DNA of 37,434 nt, from positions 1 to 37,434 of IMG/VR virus record IMGVR_UViG_3300035142_000018; one strand, given 5' to 3'. Below the pieces are notes generated by a model. It did not search any database. It was given only the letters and a program-made list of their open reading frames with translations, and was not told the origin of the DNA. Below are positions 26,374 to 35,907 of this stretch, piece by piece. Position numbers and translations under genes: made by a program. Positions within the stretch are counted from its first letter, which is position 1. Every line of letters starts with the position of its first letter. The stretch is from a virus.

Positions 26374-27966
26374 TTATTGGCCAGCTACCGCCGCCGCTAC
26401 CCCGGGAGTAGCATACTTGGTCAGCTCTCTCACCAGGTCGGCTACAGGTTTGGCTTGTTGTGGGCGCGAGGTCATCAGTACGCGCGCAAGGCTTTGCATA
26501 GGCTTGGTATACAATCCAGCTCCACCAATGGCTAGAGCTGGAATGACCGGGCTATAAGCACCAGCACCAAGCACACCACCACCAAGCATTAAACGTTCAG
26601 CAGTGCCTGAAGATGGAAGCTTTTGAGCGATTACCTCATCACCAGCAGTCGCCAAGTCCTGCATAAGTGATTTGCCTTGAGCAAATTTGCCCTTCCGTAA
26701 AGACTGATCTGTGGCCCGGACTGAAGATTCCAGTTGGTTAGGTGTGAATATTCCACCCTTAGCCCCCTGCATACCCGCCGCTCTTTCCACCCTGACCATA
26801 TTGGCAAAAGCCTCATCCGCAGCGGATAGCTTTTTGCTAAACTCTGGGTTTCCACGGGCTACCATGCTTCTTAAAGCTGTTTGCACTTCTTTTAAGGCCG
26901 CACCGACTTGCTGATCATCCCTGACCGTGGACTTCATAAATCCTGCCGCTTCACGCCCTAAAGCACTATCCACCTCTTTAAACGATTGAGCGGACATTCT
27001 GTTATCAGGGGTAAAACGGCGATAAAGCTCGTTTTTCAGGATTTTATTTAACTGTTTGGCAGAATCCGGCTTGAGATTCTCAGACATTTGGTTGATCTTG
27101 CCCATTGTGTGTACAAAAGGCTCATCTGCAACCACAGCAACCTTTAAATTCAATGCATCGTCATAAGCCTTGGAAACAGCCGCCTTAGCCTTTTCAATAC
27201 CCTTATACCCAATGTCATCGACTTTCTCCCCAATGGGTTTTAATACCCTGTTCAAGGCAACTTTGTTGAAGTCGTGAATACCTCTTTTATGTGCAGCGGT
27301 AATCGCATCGCCCATGATAGGAATACTTCTAGCGGCCTCCTCAGCGCGTTTTGCCGTACCACCCATAATCTGCCCAGGGGTAAGTCTTACACCCTCTTTT
27401 TGTAGGCCCTGAACCACTTTAGATATTTGTGGAGATATAACACGGGAAACACCCTGACCAATAGCGGGTAGAAAACCACCCGTCACACCACCAATTGCAA
27501 CCTGTTTGGTTTTTTCCTCGCCAAAATCACCTTCTGTTACAGGCATCATGCCTGAAGCTGAAGCGCCGCCTAACATTCCACCCAACACAGGGGCGGTTTT
27601 AGCTACCTGCAAGCCCTTAGCAGCCGGTATAAGGCCGGAAACAACATTGCCACCAATACGCCCCCAGTCCATGCCTTCATCGTCTCTGGATTGCTGATAT
27701 TGTTTCTCGCGTTCTGCAACCATTTGGGAAACGCCGCCTTCAGGAACACGGGCCAACGGGACACCTTTATCGACCAGATAATTATTAAACTGGTTGATTT
27801 TGTCCTCTATTCCTATCGCTTTCGCGCCTTCCGATAAAAGCTGTGCGCCGCCGTGAATAGGGTCCATTAAACCCATCATAAACCCGCTAGGGGCTTCTTG
27901 GGTTTCCTCTACTGGTTGACCGGCAAAACGCGGTTTCTTAACGGCTACTCCTTCAAAACGTGGCAT
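26374..27966 (-). CDS. internal virion / DNA ejection-like protein
   Basis: 530 residues. Contains glycine-rich hydrophobic stretches (VLGGMLGGASASGMMPVTEG, LMLGGGVLGAGAYSPVIPAL) that could enter membranes, and long helical regions. Similar proteins occur between the fibre-like and scaffold genes of podoviruses and are injected with DNA. ATG overlaps the upstream stop. Function inferred from position and composition. Confidence 0.6.
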   Translation of the reverse strand: MPRFEGVAVKKPRFAGQPVEETQEAPSGFMMGLMDPIHGGAQLLSEGAKAIGIEDKINQFNNYLVDKGVPLARVPEGGVSQMVAEREKQYQQSRDDEGMDWGRIGGNVVSGLIPAAKGLQVAKTAPVLGGMLGGASASGMMPVTEGDFGEEKTKQVAIGGVTGGFLPAIGQGVSRVISPQISKVVQGLQKEGVRLTPGQIMGGTAKRAEEAARSIPIMGDAITAAHKRGIHDFNKVALNRVLKPIGEKVDDIGYKGIEKAKAAVSKAYDDALNLKVAVVADEPFVHTMGKINQMSENLKPDSAKQLNKILKNELYRRFTPDNRMSAQSFKEVDSALGREAAGFMKSTVRDDQQVGAALKEVQTALRSMVARGNPEFSKKLSAADEAFANMVRVERAAGMQGAKGGIFTPNQLESSVRATDQSLRKGKFAQGKSLMQDLATAGDEVIAQKLPSSGTAERLMLGGGVLGAGAYSPVIPALAIGGAGLYTKPMQSLARVLMTSRPQQAKPVADLVRELTKYATPGVAAAVAGQ

Positions 27967-29168
27967 TATGGTTTCCTGTATACTTTTCCGTCATCGGGAT
28001 CAATAAACATAGCTCCAGAAGGTAAAGCGTTATAATCCGCTTCGGTTTGTGGTCGCGCTGGAGTAGGTTGTGACAAGTTCTTAAACTCTTGATTTAAACC
28101 ATCTGTGACCGACTGATCAATAGAAATATCCAAATCTCCTAACCCATAGGCATTATCAAGGACTTTAAGAGCAGCCATGTTCGACTGAAGATCGCGTTTA
28201 GGATCAGTTGCGGCTTGTAAGAAGAATTCCAGCTCTTTCTCTGAGTCCATACCCTTAGCGCCCATTTCTGACGCCTGGCGAATATCATTCACTAAGGTTG
28301 GGCGCATAGAATTAATCATGTTCCTGACTGACTGCTCATCAGTGCCAGCGAACCGTCCCAAAGCCTGGCCAAAGTCAGAAGCCCTCAAAGAGGCTAAAAC
28401 ATTATCAATAGTGCTTTTTTCGACGTTGACCGCAGCACTCAATTTATCCAGTTTCCGATAATGGTCAGCTAATGTGCCAAGGTTCCCGCTAACACGGGAT
28501 TTAGCAGAAGCTGTCTTCTCTTTTGGTGAAAGCTCACCAGCAGCTTTAGAACCGGGAATGGCTACCGCTTCGGGTATGCCCTGCTCATTGATATAAAGAG
28601 AACCATCAGGGTTTCTTTTATAAGCCCTGCCCTCGCCCAACTTACTTAAACCTGGGTATTGATTTCCGGTATTCACATTGACATTGGAACGGCTATCTCT
28701 CGCAATTTGTCGTTTCTGCTCCAGGGCAGCATCTGACAGTACATTTTTGTCAAAAGCAGACATATCAGAAAACACAAAATCCCCGGTATCTGCATACCTT
28801 TTACGACCCATAGCATCAGCCATGACTTTTCTTTCCGGTTTGTTCATTATCTGACTTAACTTCATCTGTGCGCCGTAATCGTGAGTCTCTGGAAACTGCA
28901 TCATTTGAGCCGCGACTTCTTGAGGGGTAAGGTTTTCGCCGCTTAAAACACGCGAGAGAATCTCCCTTTTCTTCTTCTCCTGCTCCTGCTCTTGAGTATC
29001 GATCTTCTTATTAATCAACGCCCCGGCTATGGACTTCGCCGCATTGGACAAACCATCTGACCAATGACGGATAGGCTTTTGATCTGCCATCATAGCCTCT
29101 GCCAGTTTTCTGCGTCTTTTTATGTTCGGATCTTGTTGAATAAAGACGTTCTGTTCAGGCATAAACAT
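27966..29168 (-). CDS. internal virion protein-like
   Basis: 400 residues from ATG 29168 (TAATG overlap, GGAGG nine bases upstream). Charged and helical (EQEQEKKKREILSRVLSGEN, LGTLADHYRKLDKLSAAV) with a small domain at the end (NALPSGAMFIDPDDGKVYRKP type). Second of three consecutive putative ejection-complex genes. Confidence 0.6.
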   Translation of the reverse strand: MFMPEQNVFIQQDPNIKRRRKLAEAMMADQKPIRHWSDGLSNAAKSIAGALINKKIDTQEQEQEKKKREILSRVLSGENLTPQEVAAQMMQFPETHDYGAQMKLSQIMNKPERKVMADAMGRKRYADTGDFVFSDMSAFDKNVLSDAALEQKRQIARDSRSNVNVNTGNQYPGLSKLGEGRAYKRNPDGSLYINEQGIPEAVAIPGSKAAGELSPKEKTASAKSRVSGNLGTLADHYRKLDKLSAAVNVEKSTIDNVLASLRASDFGQALGRFAGTDEQSVRNMINSMRPTLVNDIRQASEMGAKGMDSEKELEFFLQAATDPKRDLQSNMAALKVLDNAYGLGDLDISIDQSVTDGLNQEFKNLSQPTPARPQTEADYNALPSGAMFIDPDDGKVYRKP

Positions 29169-30037
29169 TAGAAGAATCCTCCAGCAAGACCACCGCCAAT
29201 AACTGTCCCAGCAGTTCCAAGTACGTTGCCCCACATGGAATTTCGATTGCCCTGCTGGTTCTGCCAGTTTTGAAGCTGTGCGTTGTAGTTATCTTGAATT
29301 AGTCCAGAAATATTAGCCGGAGCCTGTTGATACTGCGCAACACTCGGAGCCTGTTGTCCGGGTAAAGCTGGAGAGCCCTGAAGAATCGCTGCAATCTCGT
29401 TCATAGGCTGGGTTCTTTCAAGCAGTTGGTCAGAAATACCCTGCTGGCGTGCAGCCTGACTTAATCCGAATAAACGCGACTGTTCGCCTCCTCCTGCCAA
29501 AATAGCATCTTGAGCAGCCCTTTCCATCGCCTGGTTGCGGGTATTGCCCCAGATGTCGTATTCGTCAGCGTACGCCTTGCTTCCAACAGGAATTCCGCGA
29601 TTAGCCAGTTTCTGATCCAGTCTTTCTTCCTGTCGCTCAAACTCAGGTCTTAACAGATTCATTTGCCGATCATAGTAAGCCTGCTCTACACGGCCACGGT
29701 CTGCACTCAAATCAGTGGGTATCTCAGGAGCATTAATTTCAAATTGCGAGGGGTCTATTTGATTCGATCGGTCAATAGCGGTCTGCCCCAGAATACTTCC
29801 AAGTTGCGTTTGTTTATCTAAAACCTCCTGACCACCTGGAGTTAATTCTGTAATCTGCGTCCTTTCTGGCGTGCCGATCTCACCTTCCCAATAGGTCTGA
29901 CCGTAAGGGGTGCGCTGGTTGATCTGGTTGACAATCGCACTCTCTCTAATCGCCTCTTTATTAGCCGCCGCCTGTGCTGCCGCTGTCTTGGCTGGATCTG
30001 GTGGTGGTGGTGCTGAAGGTCCGCTTTTTTTACCCAT
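29168..30037 (-). CDS. internal virion / ejection-complex protein
   Basis: 289 residues. Starts MGKKSGPSAPPPPDPAKTAA with alanine-rich helix, Q-rich middle and a glycine-rich hydrophobic C-terminus (GNVLGTAGTVIGGGLAGGFF) suited to membrane insertion. This architecture is widespread in phage head-tail genes of the ejection type. Overlaps GNAT and the next gene. Confidence 0.65.
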   Translation of the reverse strand: MGKKSGPSAPPPPDPAKTAAAQAAANKEAIRESAIVNQINQRTPYGQTYWEGEIGTPERTQITELTPGGQEVLDKQTQLGSILGQTAIDRSNQIDPSQFEINAPEIPTDLSADRGRVEQAYYDRQMNLLRPEFERQEERLDQKLANRGIPVGSKAYADEYDIWGNTRNQAMERAAQDAILAGGGEQSRLFGLSQAARQQGISDQLLERTQPMNEIAAILQGSPALPGQQAPSVAQYQQAPANISGLIQDNYNAQLQNWQNQQGNRNSMWGNVLGTAGTVIGGGLAGGFF

Positions 30038-30443
30038 TGTTTCTACCTTTTATCCATCGACATTCTTCTTTTAACATGCCGTATATGATTACGTCTTTGC
30101 CTTTGTTGGCTTTTCTAATTACACCTTCTCGAATAAATCCGAGCCTTTCGAGCATTTTGATAGACCTTTGATTGTCTTCATCAACTAACGCGGTGGCTCT
30201 GGCGAGTCCTAATTGATAAAACACATACTCAAATACTGCTTTTATGTACTTTCTTGAACCCCATTTTGGAGATCTAGCCGCTATTGCTAACTCAACATCA
30301 TCATAACGTTGATTCCAGAAAATCGTTACCGCTTCAATCTGCCCGTCTACCGCCTGGGTAATGGTCGTACAATCCTTTATTTCGCAATCCAATTCCCTGC
30401 AAATCCATTCCACGAACTCGGGATGCTGATCGTAAATAATCAT
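30030..30443 (-). CDS. GNAT-family acetyltransferase
   Basis: 137 residues. IEAVTIFWNQRYDDVELAIA, GSRKYIKAVFEYVFYQLGLA, ATALVDEDNQRSIKMLERLG and FIREGVIRKANKGKDVIIYG are the acetyl-CoA-binding and terminal elements of GNAT enzymes. It transfers an acetyl group, target unknown; a virion or host protein could be modified. Overlaps both neighbours in the structural operon. Confidence 0.85.
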   Translation of the reverse strand: MIIYDQHPEFVEWICRELDCEIKDCTTITQAVDGQIEAVTIFWNQRYDDVELAIAARSPKWGSRKYIKAVFEYVFYQLGLARATALVDEDNQRSIKMLERLGFIREGVIRKANKGKDVIIYGMLKEECRWIKGRNNG

Positions 30444-32155
30444 GCTGCTAACAGTAAAAGAATGACTTCCTCATCGGCTATTTGCTGTTCATAACGAACA
30501 TTCTCAGCCAAAACCTGCTCGATAATTTCCAGCTTTTTTTCCAAAAGCTCAATATTGACCTCAAGCTTCGGCAGTGTGGTCTTCTTTGGTAACTTTTTGG
30601 GAATTTCTTTTATTTCTTCCTTGATAACCTCAACGGTTTCCTCTGGGATTTCTTGAGGATCTATAAGGTTTTCCAGTTCCTGTCTAAGTTCTTCCCACTC
30701 TTTCCTTTTCTCTTCCTTACGCTTTCTTATATTTTTATGGGTTTTTTCTTCGTAAGGTACAAAACCGCCTTTTGTGTCCTGTGCCGAGGAAATATTAGTT
30801 ACTGTCGCCTGCACACCAGCCACAGTCACCGTGGCAGGGGTGGCGCTAATAATAGTGGCTTTGTCTATTGTAGCCTGAACACCTGCCGCTTGGGCTGTGG
30901 CAACACTGGCAGAAATCTCAGTCTTGGCGTTTATGGAAGCCGAAACACCACTAGCAGTCGCTGTAGCTGGACTACCTGAAACGCTAACAACATCATTAAC
31001 AGTAGCCGATACACCCGAAACCGTAGCCGTAGCAGGCACACCTACAATCGTCGTCGCCCCTGCGGCATCATTGACTACCGTAGCTTGTACGCCGCTTGCA
31101 GTCGATGTCGCCACACTGCCGGGAATCTCTGATTTGGCATTAATTGAAGCTGATACACCAGAAGCCTGGGCTGTGGCAGGACTACCGCTAATATGCGTAT
31201 TATCCGAGACTGTGGCACTTATTCCTGTTGCTGTCGCTGTGGCCGGACTGCCACTAATTACATGCCCTGCGTTGACTGTCGCGCTGACACCTGAAGCCGT
31301 TGCCGTAGCAGGAGTGGCGCTGATTGTTGTGCCAGAACCAGCTGAAACATTTATAAAATACGGGCTGTCGTTGGCTGGCGCTAAAAGCGCCTCTGGATTA
31401 TCGTTGAATAACTTTTCTTCGGCTTCAGTCAGGTGAGGAGAGAAGACAGCAAACAAATATATATTGCCATCCATTGAATAGGCTGAGCCATACCACGCCC
31501 CTAGCCTAAATGGATCAGACGTGTTTTTTGTGTCAGTCTCGTGACCTACATCTGTAGTTGCTGAGGCCGGAGTCCCGTCTTTTGGAATTGCATAACTGAT
31601 TCTTTTTTTTGGGCTTGTCGGTGACAACGTGGCAACAACAGAATTCACCACACCGACCTTCGGGACACACGTCACATTCGATGCGACCCAATTACCTACA
31701 CTATCACCTAGTAGAAATTGGGTTTCTGTTGATGACACATACGGGTCAATAAATAACAGTCTGGTTCCACTATTGTTATTACCCTTACTCATCAAAGTGA
31801 AGCGGGATGCAGAATTTGACTTAAACTGCATCCCATAGCTAATATCACCACCATTAGCTCCAGGCTCTAAAAGATCAGAATCATCTAATTCGATTTTGCC
31901 ATTTTCGGTATTATCCACTTGTACATGGCGACCAACTGCATCCACAGATACTGTCGCGCCTGATCCGAGAGTTGAGGTTTTAAAACCACCAACAATTTCT
32001 ATTTCCTCGCCGGGTAAATACAGATATTTTAACTTTCTGTATAAAGGGTGATTTTTGTTTACCTTTACCGCACCAACCGGCTTTTTGCCTGGTATAAGTA
32101 AATTCGGCTCGCGTAGAGCAGTGGTAAAATCCCCAGGAAGCCAAATATTAGCCAT
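30440..32155 (-). CDS. LamG-like fibre with tandem repeats and coiled-coil tail
   Basis: 571 residues. About 1-270 resembles a concanavalin/LamG sandwich (ISYGMQFKSNSASRFTLMSK, NIYLFAVFSPHLTEAEEKLF). About 275-450 are eight repeats of roughly 22 residues of the type SGSPATATASGVSATVN. The last 115 residues are highly charged coiled coil (KRKEEKRKEWEELRQELENL). Repeats suggest a variable fibrous stalk; the LamG domain may bind glycans. Likely a head or tail appendage. Confidence 0.7.
   Translation of the reverse strand: MANIWLPGDFTTALREPNLLIPGKKPVGAVKVNKNHPLYRKLKYLYLPGEEIEIVGGFKTSTLGSGATVSVDAVGRHVQVDNTENGKIELDDSDLLEPGANGGDISYGMQFKSNSASRFTLMSKGNNNSGTRLLFIDPYVSSTETQFLLGDSVGNWVASNVTCVPKVGVVNSVVATLSPTSPKKRISYAIPKDGTPASATTDVGHETDTKNTSDPFRLGAWYGSAYSMDGNIYLFAVFSPHLTEAEEKLFNDNPEALLAPANDSPYFINVSAGSGTTISATPATATASGVSATVNAGHVISGSPATATATGISATVSDNTHISGSPATAQASGVSASINAKSEIPGSVATSTASGVQATVVNDAAGATTIVGVPATATVSGVSATVNDVVSVSGSPATATASGVSASINAKTEISASVATAQAAGVQATIDKATIISATPATVTVAGVQATVTNISSAQDTKGGFVPYEEKTHKNIRKRKEEKRKEWEELRQELENLIDPQEIPEETVEVIKEEIKEIPKKLPKKTTLPKLEVNIELLEKKLEIIEQVLAENVRYEQQIADEEVILLLLAA
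30795..31325 (-). repeat. eight in-frame tandem repeats in the LamG-fibre gene
   Basis: Repeats of roughly 66 bases encode SGSPATATASGVSATVN-like units. They differ at many third positions and by short insertions (one unit carries extra residues NDAAGAT), so they are old rather than a recent slippage expansion. Confidence 0.8.
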
Positions 32156-32164
32156 GACTCCCCC

Positions 32165-32653
32165 TTATGTGCCGTCATCCTTTGGAATAACTGGCGTCAG
32201 AATAACTCCGTGGTCAGCAGCGGTAGAACTTAAAGCGTCCGCCGTGTTGTTAAATACAACCACCTGAATATAGCGGGCATAAATCGATATTTGACCAGAC
32301 GCAGAAAATTCGGGCGTAGTACTGGCTTCGTCTACAATAATAGAACCCATGTAAGTAAGATTCTTTAACTTGTCTTCAGCCGATAAAGCAGCATCAGTCG
32401 CGCCATCGTCATTGTCATCATGCGTGCCATCTGAGGTTTTCAGATAAATATCTACTGTTTCACCCACTACCGGCGTTGTGGCGAATTTCACATAAGCACG
32501 CCATTCATACAACACATCAAGATCACCAGCGCCCCGGTCATATTCATCAGACTGACGACCAGCACCAGCGGCCACGGATGTCAGCGTTAAAGGCTCAGTA
32601 CCGCCAGAGGCTATAAAATTAATCGCTGTGCCGCGTGTGGCCTTCATTACCAT
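32165..32653 (-). CDS. beta-rich virion structural protein
   Basis: 162 residues. RGTAINFIASGGTEPLTLTS, YEWRAYVKFATTPVVGETVD and ARYIQVVVFNNTADALSS indicate a beta sandwich. Third of three small proteins following the portal; a head or connector appendage is likely. Confidence 0.55.
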   Translation of the reverse strand: MVMKATRGTAINFIASGGTEPLTLTSVAAGAGRQSDEYDRGAGDLDVLYEWRAYVKFATTPVVGETVDIYLKTSDGTHDDNDDGATDAALSAEDKLKNLTYMGSIIVDEASTTPEFSASGQISIYARYIQVVVFNNTADALSSTAADHGVILTPVIPKDDGT

Positions 32654-32655
32654 GA

Positions 32656-32961
32656 TTAAACCCCTGCCAAGGCGTCAACTAAATGCGGTACTGCGTTTCC
32701 TACCTGCGTTTGTATAGCACTGTCTGAAGCCCCTTGAATGGCTGACGATGAAAGACCCTCATTGGCCGCTAAAACATATCGCCATGCTTTTCTCGCTTCC
32801 CCCCCGGGATTGGACAGCACTTCAGCGGCCCATGCCTTATCCGCAGCAGTTGGCGTGCCCACCAAAAGCTGTTGCGCCGCAATAACAATAGCGGACTCTG
32901 TCTTTTCCATGAGATCACTGTCATCAAACAGCGCTCTTAGTTCTTGTAATGTAGCCATCAT
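32656..32961 (-). CDS. 101-residue helical virion protein
   Basis: Helical and alanine-rich: LQELRALFDDSDLMEKTESA and AADKAWAAEVLSNPGGEARK. A second ATG at 32958 is an equally good start. Between two beta-rich structural genes. Function unknown. Confidence 0.5.
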   Translation of the reverse strand: MMATLQELRALFDDSDLMEKTESAIVIAAQQLLVGTPTAADKAWAAEVLSNPGGEARKAWRYVLAANEGLSSSAIQGASDSAIQTQVGNAVPHLVDALAGV

Positions 32962-32966
32962 TCACC

Positions 32967-33431
32967 TCATGGATTAACCGTCAGTGTGAAAATATCACCG
33001 GGAGAACCAGAAGCAACGTTATTAAACTTAATCACAACATCACCCGACTGCTCTGATACAGGCCCGCCAAGCTCCATAAAACCTATTGCTTGATCGCTCA
33101 CAGCAGTGTCGTTATAGATAATCCCCCAGTAAGCATCAGTGAAACCTGAGCCATTTTGTGACAGAGTGAAGGAATCGGCTTTTAGCGTTGCTACACCAGC
33201 CGCTTCTGTGTAAGTCACAGTAGTCAAAGTCACGCCGTTAGCCGTATAACCCCCTGCTGTGCTTACCTCGTTAGCGGAATAATCCGCCCATCTTGGCGTT
33301 TCGTCTGCTGCCGTTGGCGCTGCCGTGTTGTCGATAATGCCGAATTTCAGCGTGTCAGATGCAAGATTATGGATTTCTTCACCAATCTCATCTGCAAATT
33401 CTTCAAAGAGCGTAATATCACCCGTAGCCAT
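32967..33431 (-). CDS. beta-rich virion structural protein
   Basis: 154 residues. LKFGIIDNTAAPTAADETPR, ATLKADSFTLSQNGSGFTDA and DVVIKFNNVASGSPGDIFTL suggest a beta-sandwich common in podovirus virions. ATG overlaps the portal stop. Confidence 0.55.
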   Translation of the reverse strand: MATGDITLFEEFADEIGEEIHNLASDTLKFGIIDNTAAPTAADETPRWADYSANEVSTAGGYTANGVTLTTVTYTEAAGVATLKADSFTLSQNGSGFTDAYWGIIYNDTAVSDQAIGFMELGGPVSEQSGDVVIKFNNVASGSPGDIFTLTVNP

Positions 33432-35680
33432 TAGTTAAGCCTCTCTATAAGTTGTTTTGTCTGTGGTGTACCTGTTTGGTTCAGGTGTTCGATAATCATC
33501 ATTTTGTTACTTTCCCGTTCCTGGTTCATCGCCTGCAATGCTTGTGTAATAGCCTGTAACTGACTGGTGATTTCTTCATAGCGTTGCATGACACCGCCCT
33601 GAAATTCACCTATCTCAGCCTTAAACTGCTCAAAATCCCCACCTGTCGGCAGAGCCAATTCACGCTCTTTGGCATCAATCTTCATCTGTTCGATCTGGAG
33701 CTTAGTCTGTGCGTCCAATTCAGCCCTGTAACGGTCCAGCTCCCTTCCAGCCTGGCTTTCTGATTGTTTCTCTACCAGTTGCATTTGTGTCTGTCGTTCT
33801 TTCATTGCAGCGTCAGTCCTCTTGTCCTCTAAAGCGGCTTGAGACTGGGCTAATTCACCCTGCATATTCTGTATGACCTGCTGAGCCTCCATTTGCATCT
33901 GTTCGAGCTGCTGGCGTAACTGCATGACTTCGGGGTTTTCCCCCTGCTGTTCTTCATCGCCCCCTATGGACTCAAGAGCGTCCTCGACATTCCGACCAGA
34001 CTTAAACCCTCTAACACCGAACAACAAAAGCTCTTTGGCAATTTCAAGCGGAACAATGCCCTCTTGTACCGCAGGGCCAATACTGTCGGCAAAAGACGTG
34101 ATAGAGGTCAGAAGATCTATCCTGTCCTGTCTTTCCTGTGCAGCATCTTCTGTGATTGTAGAATCTGTCTCTATGTCGATCTTGTACGAACGGAGCAAGT
34201 CGTCTCTCATAACCTGCATCATTTCATGCGTAATTTCTTTACCTGTGATTAACGACAAGGTTTGTGGATCGAAATGCTCTACGATAATCTCGGCTTTCAG
34301 TTTAATGAGATTCCTGACCCAGGTATTCACGATACGCTGTCTTTTGGTTAAACGCATGGAGCCAAACTGGGTTTTTAACTGTTGCGCACCTAGAGTCTCT
34401 GTAGCCTTTGAGCTACCGCGCATAATGTCGGCAATACCCGTGATTTCGTATATGGTCTGCTTGACCTGCTCTCTGGCCTGATACAAAGCGACAATAACCC
34501 GCTGAAGCTCTTCCAGTGGCATGACCTTAATGACTTCATCCAAATCCCTACCGTTAGGGAATCGCTGAGCAAAATCATCAATTGCGGTAAATTCGCCGTC
34601 ATCACTATTGGCAACATTCTGCAACTGCTGGAACGAGCCGTCATAAATCCCGCGATACTTCAATTCCTCTGTCAGTTTGTCGATTCTCTGGGTAATAGAA
34701 TCAAGCTCTGCCGCCTGGTCCTGATAATAGATAAAATCAGGGACGGGGATAAACTTATCGCTCGCAGTCGTCGCCACCATCGGGGCAGGAAATGGGTAAA
34801 AACCCTCTAGATCAAGCGGGTCGTCTTCCTCGGCTAAAGGATCGGGACAACCTGGAGCAATTACGATAACTTTTCGTGAAGACTTACAGAAGATTTCATG
34901 GACTAACGCCCTTCCCTTGCCGTCTTCCTCTTCAGATAGCTTTTCGCCGTCCTCTGAATAGCTTAGAGGGACATCTTTAGCCTTATCTCCGAACTGGTCT
35001 TCAAGCTCATCCTTGGACAGAAAATGGTCGATACAAGTCCAGCCGACATCCTCCCACCTTTTAGCCGGTTGCCACCTGAAACGATTCCAGGGAATAGGCT
35101 CACAAGTCACTTCCTCGTAAACCAGTTCCTCTTCCGGCTCACCATAACGAAATGGCCCTTCATCGCCCTGCTGGACTTCCGTGGGGTCTACAAGCGTTTC
35201 ACCTTCGTAATACTCGTACTCGGACGGGAAGTCCTCAATCTCTGCTGGGATTTCCTTCACCTCAAGCGGAATTACAGGCTTTTCGCCAGTCTCAAAATAA
35301 GGCTCATATCTCAGACGCGCATTACCCATTCCGGCTAGAAGATAATCGTCAACACACTTATCCACCGTGGAATCGAAGTCATAAATGTCCAGCGTGTACG
35401 AAACCGCCCGTTCCATAACATCAGATACTTCCCTTGCTACAGGGTCCTTGTCTTTAAACCTCCGGCGAATATCTGGATTAGGGGCTTTATTGTACAGGGC
35501 AGAGTGCAAAACCTCTGTGTTCGACCAAAGGATGTTGAAACGCGCATCGCTGGACTTTTCCTCATCCATATAGCGTTCCATGACCTTTTTCGCCCTGTTG
35601 CGCCATGTCTTATGGGCTTTTTTCTCGGCATCCAGCTCCTTTATCCAGTGATCATAAACCGTGCTTTCTTCTTTCTTCAT
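33431..35680 (-). CDS. portal protein
   Basis: 749 residues. HKTWRNRAKKVMERYMDEEK, NILWSNTEVLHSALYNKAPN and VSYTLDIYDFDSTVDKCVDD lead into a long core with QVKQTIYEITGIADIMRGSS, the portal stem and crown. The C-terminal 150 residues are a Q/E-rich coiled coil. The portal ring is the channel for packaging and ejection. Position after terL and the large size match P22-like podovirus portals. Overlaps the upstream gene by ATGA. Confidence 0.92.
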   Translation of the reverse strand: MKKEESTVYDHWIKELDAEKKAHKTWRNRAKKVMERYMDEEKSSDARFNILWSNTEVLHSALYNKAPNPDIRRRFKDKDPVAREVSDVMERAVSYTLDIYDFDSTVDKCVDDYLLAGMGNARLRYEPYFETGEKPVIPLEVKEIPAEIEDFPSEYEYYEGETLVDPTEVQQGDEGPFRYGEPEEELVYEEVTCEPIPWNRFRWQPAKRWEDVGWTCIDHFLSKDELEDQFGDKAKDVPLSYSEDGEKLSEEEDGKGRALVHEIFCKSSRKVIVIAPGCPDPLAEEDDPLDLEGFYPFPAPMVATTASDKFIPVPDFIYYQDQAAELDSITQRIDKLTEELKYRGIYDGSFQQLQNVANSDDGEFTAIDDFAQRFPNGRDLDEVIKVMPLEELQRVIVALYQAREQVKQTIYEITGIADIMRGSSKATETLGAQQLKTQFGSMRLTKRQRIVNTWVRNLIKLKAEIIVEHFDPQTLSLITGKEITHEMMQVMRDDLLRSYKIDIETDSTITEDAAQERQDRIDLLTSITSFADSIGPAVQEGIVPLEIAKELLLFGVRGFKSGRNVEDALESIGGDEEQQGENPEVMQLRQQLEQMQMEAQQVIQNMQGELAQSQAALEDKRTDAAMKERQTQMQLVEKQSESQAGRELDRYRAELDAQTKLQIEQMKIDAKERELALPTGGDFEQFKAEIGEFQGGVMQRYEEITSQLQAITQALQAMNQERESNKMMIIEHLNQTGTPQTKQLIERLN

Positions 35681-35907
35681 CCGGCTAGCCTTCTGTAAAG
35701 CGTATTACTGCTTTTCATTATTTCTTCTGTGCGTTTCCGGCCTTTCTTCAGTGCCCCTAACACAATTAGGTTCAAGGAAACTTCTTTGCCGTACCAGAAC
35801 CGACTTATAGTAGCCGCCGCCCTTCCGGGATGATCTATATAAAACCGCTCCATCAACGAAGTTCTATTTTTAACCGTGGCGCCAACTTTTTTGTATTCGT
35901 ACGTCAT
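35677..35907 (-). CDS. 76-residue basic hypothetical protein
   Basis: Between terL and portal, overlapping both by ATGA. Basic and helical (RAAATISRFWYGKEVSLNLI, KKGRKRTEEIMKSSNTLYRR). A packaging accessory is possible; no domain identified. Confidence 0.6.
   Translation of the reverse strand: MTYEYKKVGATVKNRTSLMERFYIDHPGRAAATISRFWYGKEVSLNLIVLGALKKGRKRTEEIMKSSNTLYRRLAG

Noticed and set aside
26299-26535. Plus-strand frame with a hydrophobic N-terminus (MSEEQFLRLIVVGSLISAIL)
   Set aside because: It lies opposite to the end of the 530-residue late gene, has no close ribosome site or promoter, and the part beyond 26374 is antisense to coding sequence.
30653-31436. Long plus-strand frames opposite the tandem repeats
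   Set aside because: They are antisense echoes of the alanine/threonine/valine repeats; there are no ribosome sites and the sense gene is clear.
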